Position numbers and translations under genes: made by a program
Shown: positions 63,901 to 64,000 of the stretch, piece after piece
How positions within the stretch are numbered: position 1 is the stretch's first letter
Layout: each line of letters opens with the position of its first letter
Notes under the pieces: model-generated
What the model was told of the DNA's origin: nothing
The model's database searches: none
What the model saw: only the letters and a program-made list of their open reading frames with translations
Source of the DNA: Flavobacteriales bacterium BRH_c54
Lineage (GTDB): Bacteria > Bacteroidota > Bacteroidia > Flavobacteriales_E > Vicingaceae
Assembly: GCA_000961845.1 (NCBI GenBank)
Contig: LADZ01000017.1
Coordinates: forward strand, 62,001 to 126,000
Length of the DNA stretch: 64,000 nucleotides
Direction of reading: 5' to 3'

Positions 63901-64000
63901 AAAATATGGACTTTGGTACTGTAAAAGGAATGACAGTTAGTTTTGATTTAAGAAGAAAAGGAAATATTACTATGAGAGCTGCTTATACTTTGCAGTTTGC
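60903..64000 (+). CDS. TonB-dependent receptor, partial
   Basis: Open from the ATG at 60903 to the window edge, at least 1032 codons without a stop; the 3' end is missing. The signal peptide (ending AYAQ) is followed by a carboxypeptidase-regulatory-like domain (about 25-105; GTIKGKMLDKQTGEPLPFAN, TDFDGKFTIPALSPGNYDL), a plug domain (about 125-215; DLNIRGSRSNATDTYIDGIK, VTVITGGLPAQFGDVTGGVV) and a long barrel. It imports a ligand across the outer membrane with TonB energy. No SusD-like gene is visible up to the edge, and the substrate is unknown. Confidence 0.9.
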   Translation, partial: MLKKLAVFVAVIFSISIAYAQTGQGTIKGKMLDKQTGEPLPFANVVVMKGGQQIAGAQTDFDGKFTIPALSPGNYDLIAKYVGYQDIRVNGVVVNNGQITFVPTLKAGQGVDLAEFVVIEYEVPLISKDQTSSGGTVTRENIAKMPGRSAVSVAQTVGGVFSKDDGSTDLNIRGSRSNATDTYIDGIKVRGSQNLPNSAIEQVTVITGGLPAQFGDVTGGVVNITTRGASSEWFGGIEYLTSGFKNGEDGIVGLDDHGFNLLGFSLSGPIMFAKDSTGTKKDAKLGFFLSGELKYDVDPRPNAMTNYKVKDDVMEELNAVPYSVNEAQGSGVVNNAQFIRESDLEEIPFRLNTSRKGMNLAGKIDYTVSPTINLTFGGSFDYNDRNSFNRSNALFNSQNNLQDVDKAWRAYARYTQRFRNSEDKDNPSVVKDAFISFQVDYSVTGRTVQDRNHKDNLSHYGYIGKFTSERVNTFDTVATTVEIVDQNGNVVDTITGMMSNPNTVSYSFEAGELNPILANYTSAYYDYFGDDPEAVKDRETVQGGGALLNGDHPFDLYNQMYNPMGRSGDTYFQQQTTQLRFTGAGSASIGDHAIQIGFEYEQRDERSYNIQPYTLWRLGRQLVNVQIEERSFVEGTFIEYPGAGGSGFSQFLFQQAYNPDVHSQFDKNLRESLGMSETGLNWIDFDSYGPDVWNIDMFTPDEIYTGARGLLSTFGYDHTGKKLSGNPSLNDFFTKKDEDGNFTRENPSFQPIYIAGYIQDKFAFDDLIFNVGVRIDRYDANQSVLKDKYSLFPVKTVGEIEGISNKPSNIGDDFVVYVNDVSDPKVSQITGYRDGDTWYNADGEEISDPAVLSSSGIPSPWLVDPNKNDVFRDLDESSFKDFEPQVNISPRVSFSFPISDEALFFAHYDILTQRPSAGNRMDLLSYLNFQGGGFSYFGVNNPINNPALKAEQTIDYELGFQQKLSNYSALKLSAFYREFRNQVQMTQVVGAYPGNYFTFENMDFGTVKGMTVSFDLRRKGNITMRAAYTLQF

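Overview
The window is an AT-rich chromosomal segment from a member of the Bacteroidota, most likely a flavobacterium-like lineage. The support is: Bacteroidota-type promoters (TTTG, 19 bases, TAnnTTTG) in front of several genes; families typical of the phylum (IPExxxVDY protein beside pyruvate kinase, DUF6132, SiaC/DUF1987, Wzi/RemB-like barrels, lipoproteins with short lipoboxes, a carboxypeptidase-regulatory-like TonB receptor); and polyproline TonB proteins. No rRNA, tRNA, CRISPR array, insertion sequence or integrase was found. About 53 protein genes are supported, mostly housekeeping.

Layout. 1-2.1 kb: a haem lipoprotein, OsmC and a VOC protein, then a spacer of palindromic repeats. 2.1-8.3 kb: a very large alpha-2-macroglobulin-like lipoprotein with a CAEQ thioester motif. 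8.4-13.5 kb: an accessory block (below). 13.5-17.7 kb: two Wzi/RemB-like barrels around a WecA/TagO-type transferase. 17.7-20 kb: thioredoxin, DUF3365 haem protein, di-haem peroxidase and DUF6132. 20-25 kb: two LolC/E-type permeases, a tRNA dihydrouridine synthase and a PAS membrane protein. 25-29.3 kb: a NamZ-like muramidase and a SpoIIE phosphatase divergent from a SiaC-like phosphoprotein. 29.4-34.2 kb: M42 peptidase, pyruvate kinase, IPExxxVDY, RidA and two exported proteins. 34.3-38.6 kb: a perR-katG operon, a DoxD-DoxA fusion and a small lipoprotein. 38.8-43.4 kb: a GNAT gene between two copies of the polA tail, polA, and two TonB-domain genes. 43.6-46.4 kb: mobA, moaD and a Gcr-family membrane protein. 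46.4-55.7 kb: an NtrY-like kinase, gpsA, isoaspartyl peptidase, nfu, mrp, an alkyltransferase-like gene, mazG and an NtrX-like regulator without a DNA-binding domain. 55.7-60.5 kb: an lpxK-punA-gatB-tlpA operon. 60.9 kb to the end: a TonB-dependent receptor that runs off the window.

The most interesting region is 8.42-13.50 kb. It is a minus-strand operon with two transglutaminase-like secreted proteins sharing identical Cys-26-His-16-Glu spacing. The second carries an RHS-core motif joined to an HExxH (M91-like) metallopeptidase end. A small lipoprotein follows immediately; it sits where an immunity gene would and its last 17 residues resemble a stretch of the peptidase domain. A zinc-ribbon membrane protein broken by one in-frame TAG comes last. 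The operon has a full Bacteroidota promoter, and just upstream of it three 9-bp repeats matching the LytTR-regulator consensus at exactly 21-bp spacing. The block lies between the 3' end of a RemB-like gene and a second, diverged copy of that gene's tail. A GNAT gene at 38.8-39.4 kb sits in the same arrangement between two copies of the polA tail. Two cargo insertions at gene 3' ends that rebuild the end of the host gene are the main hypothesis worth testing here.
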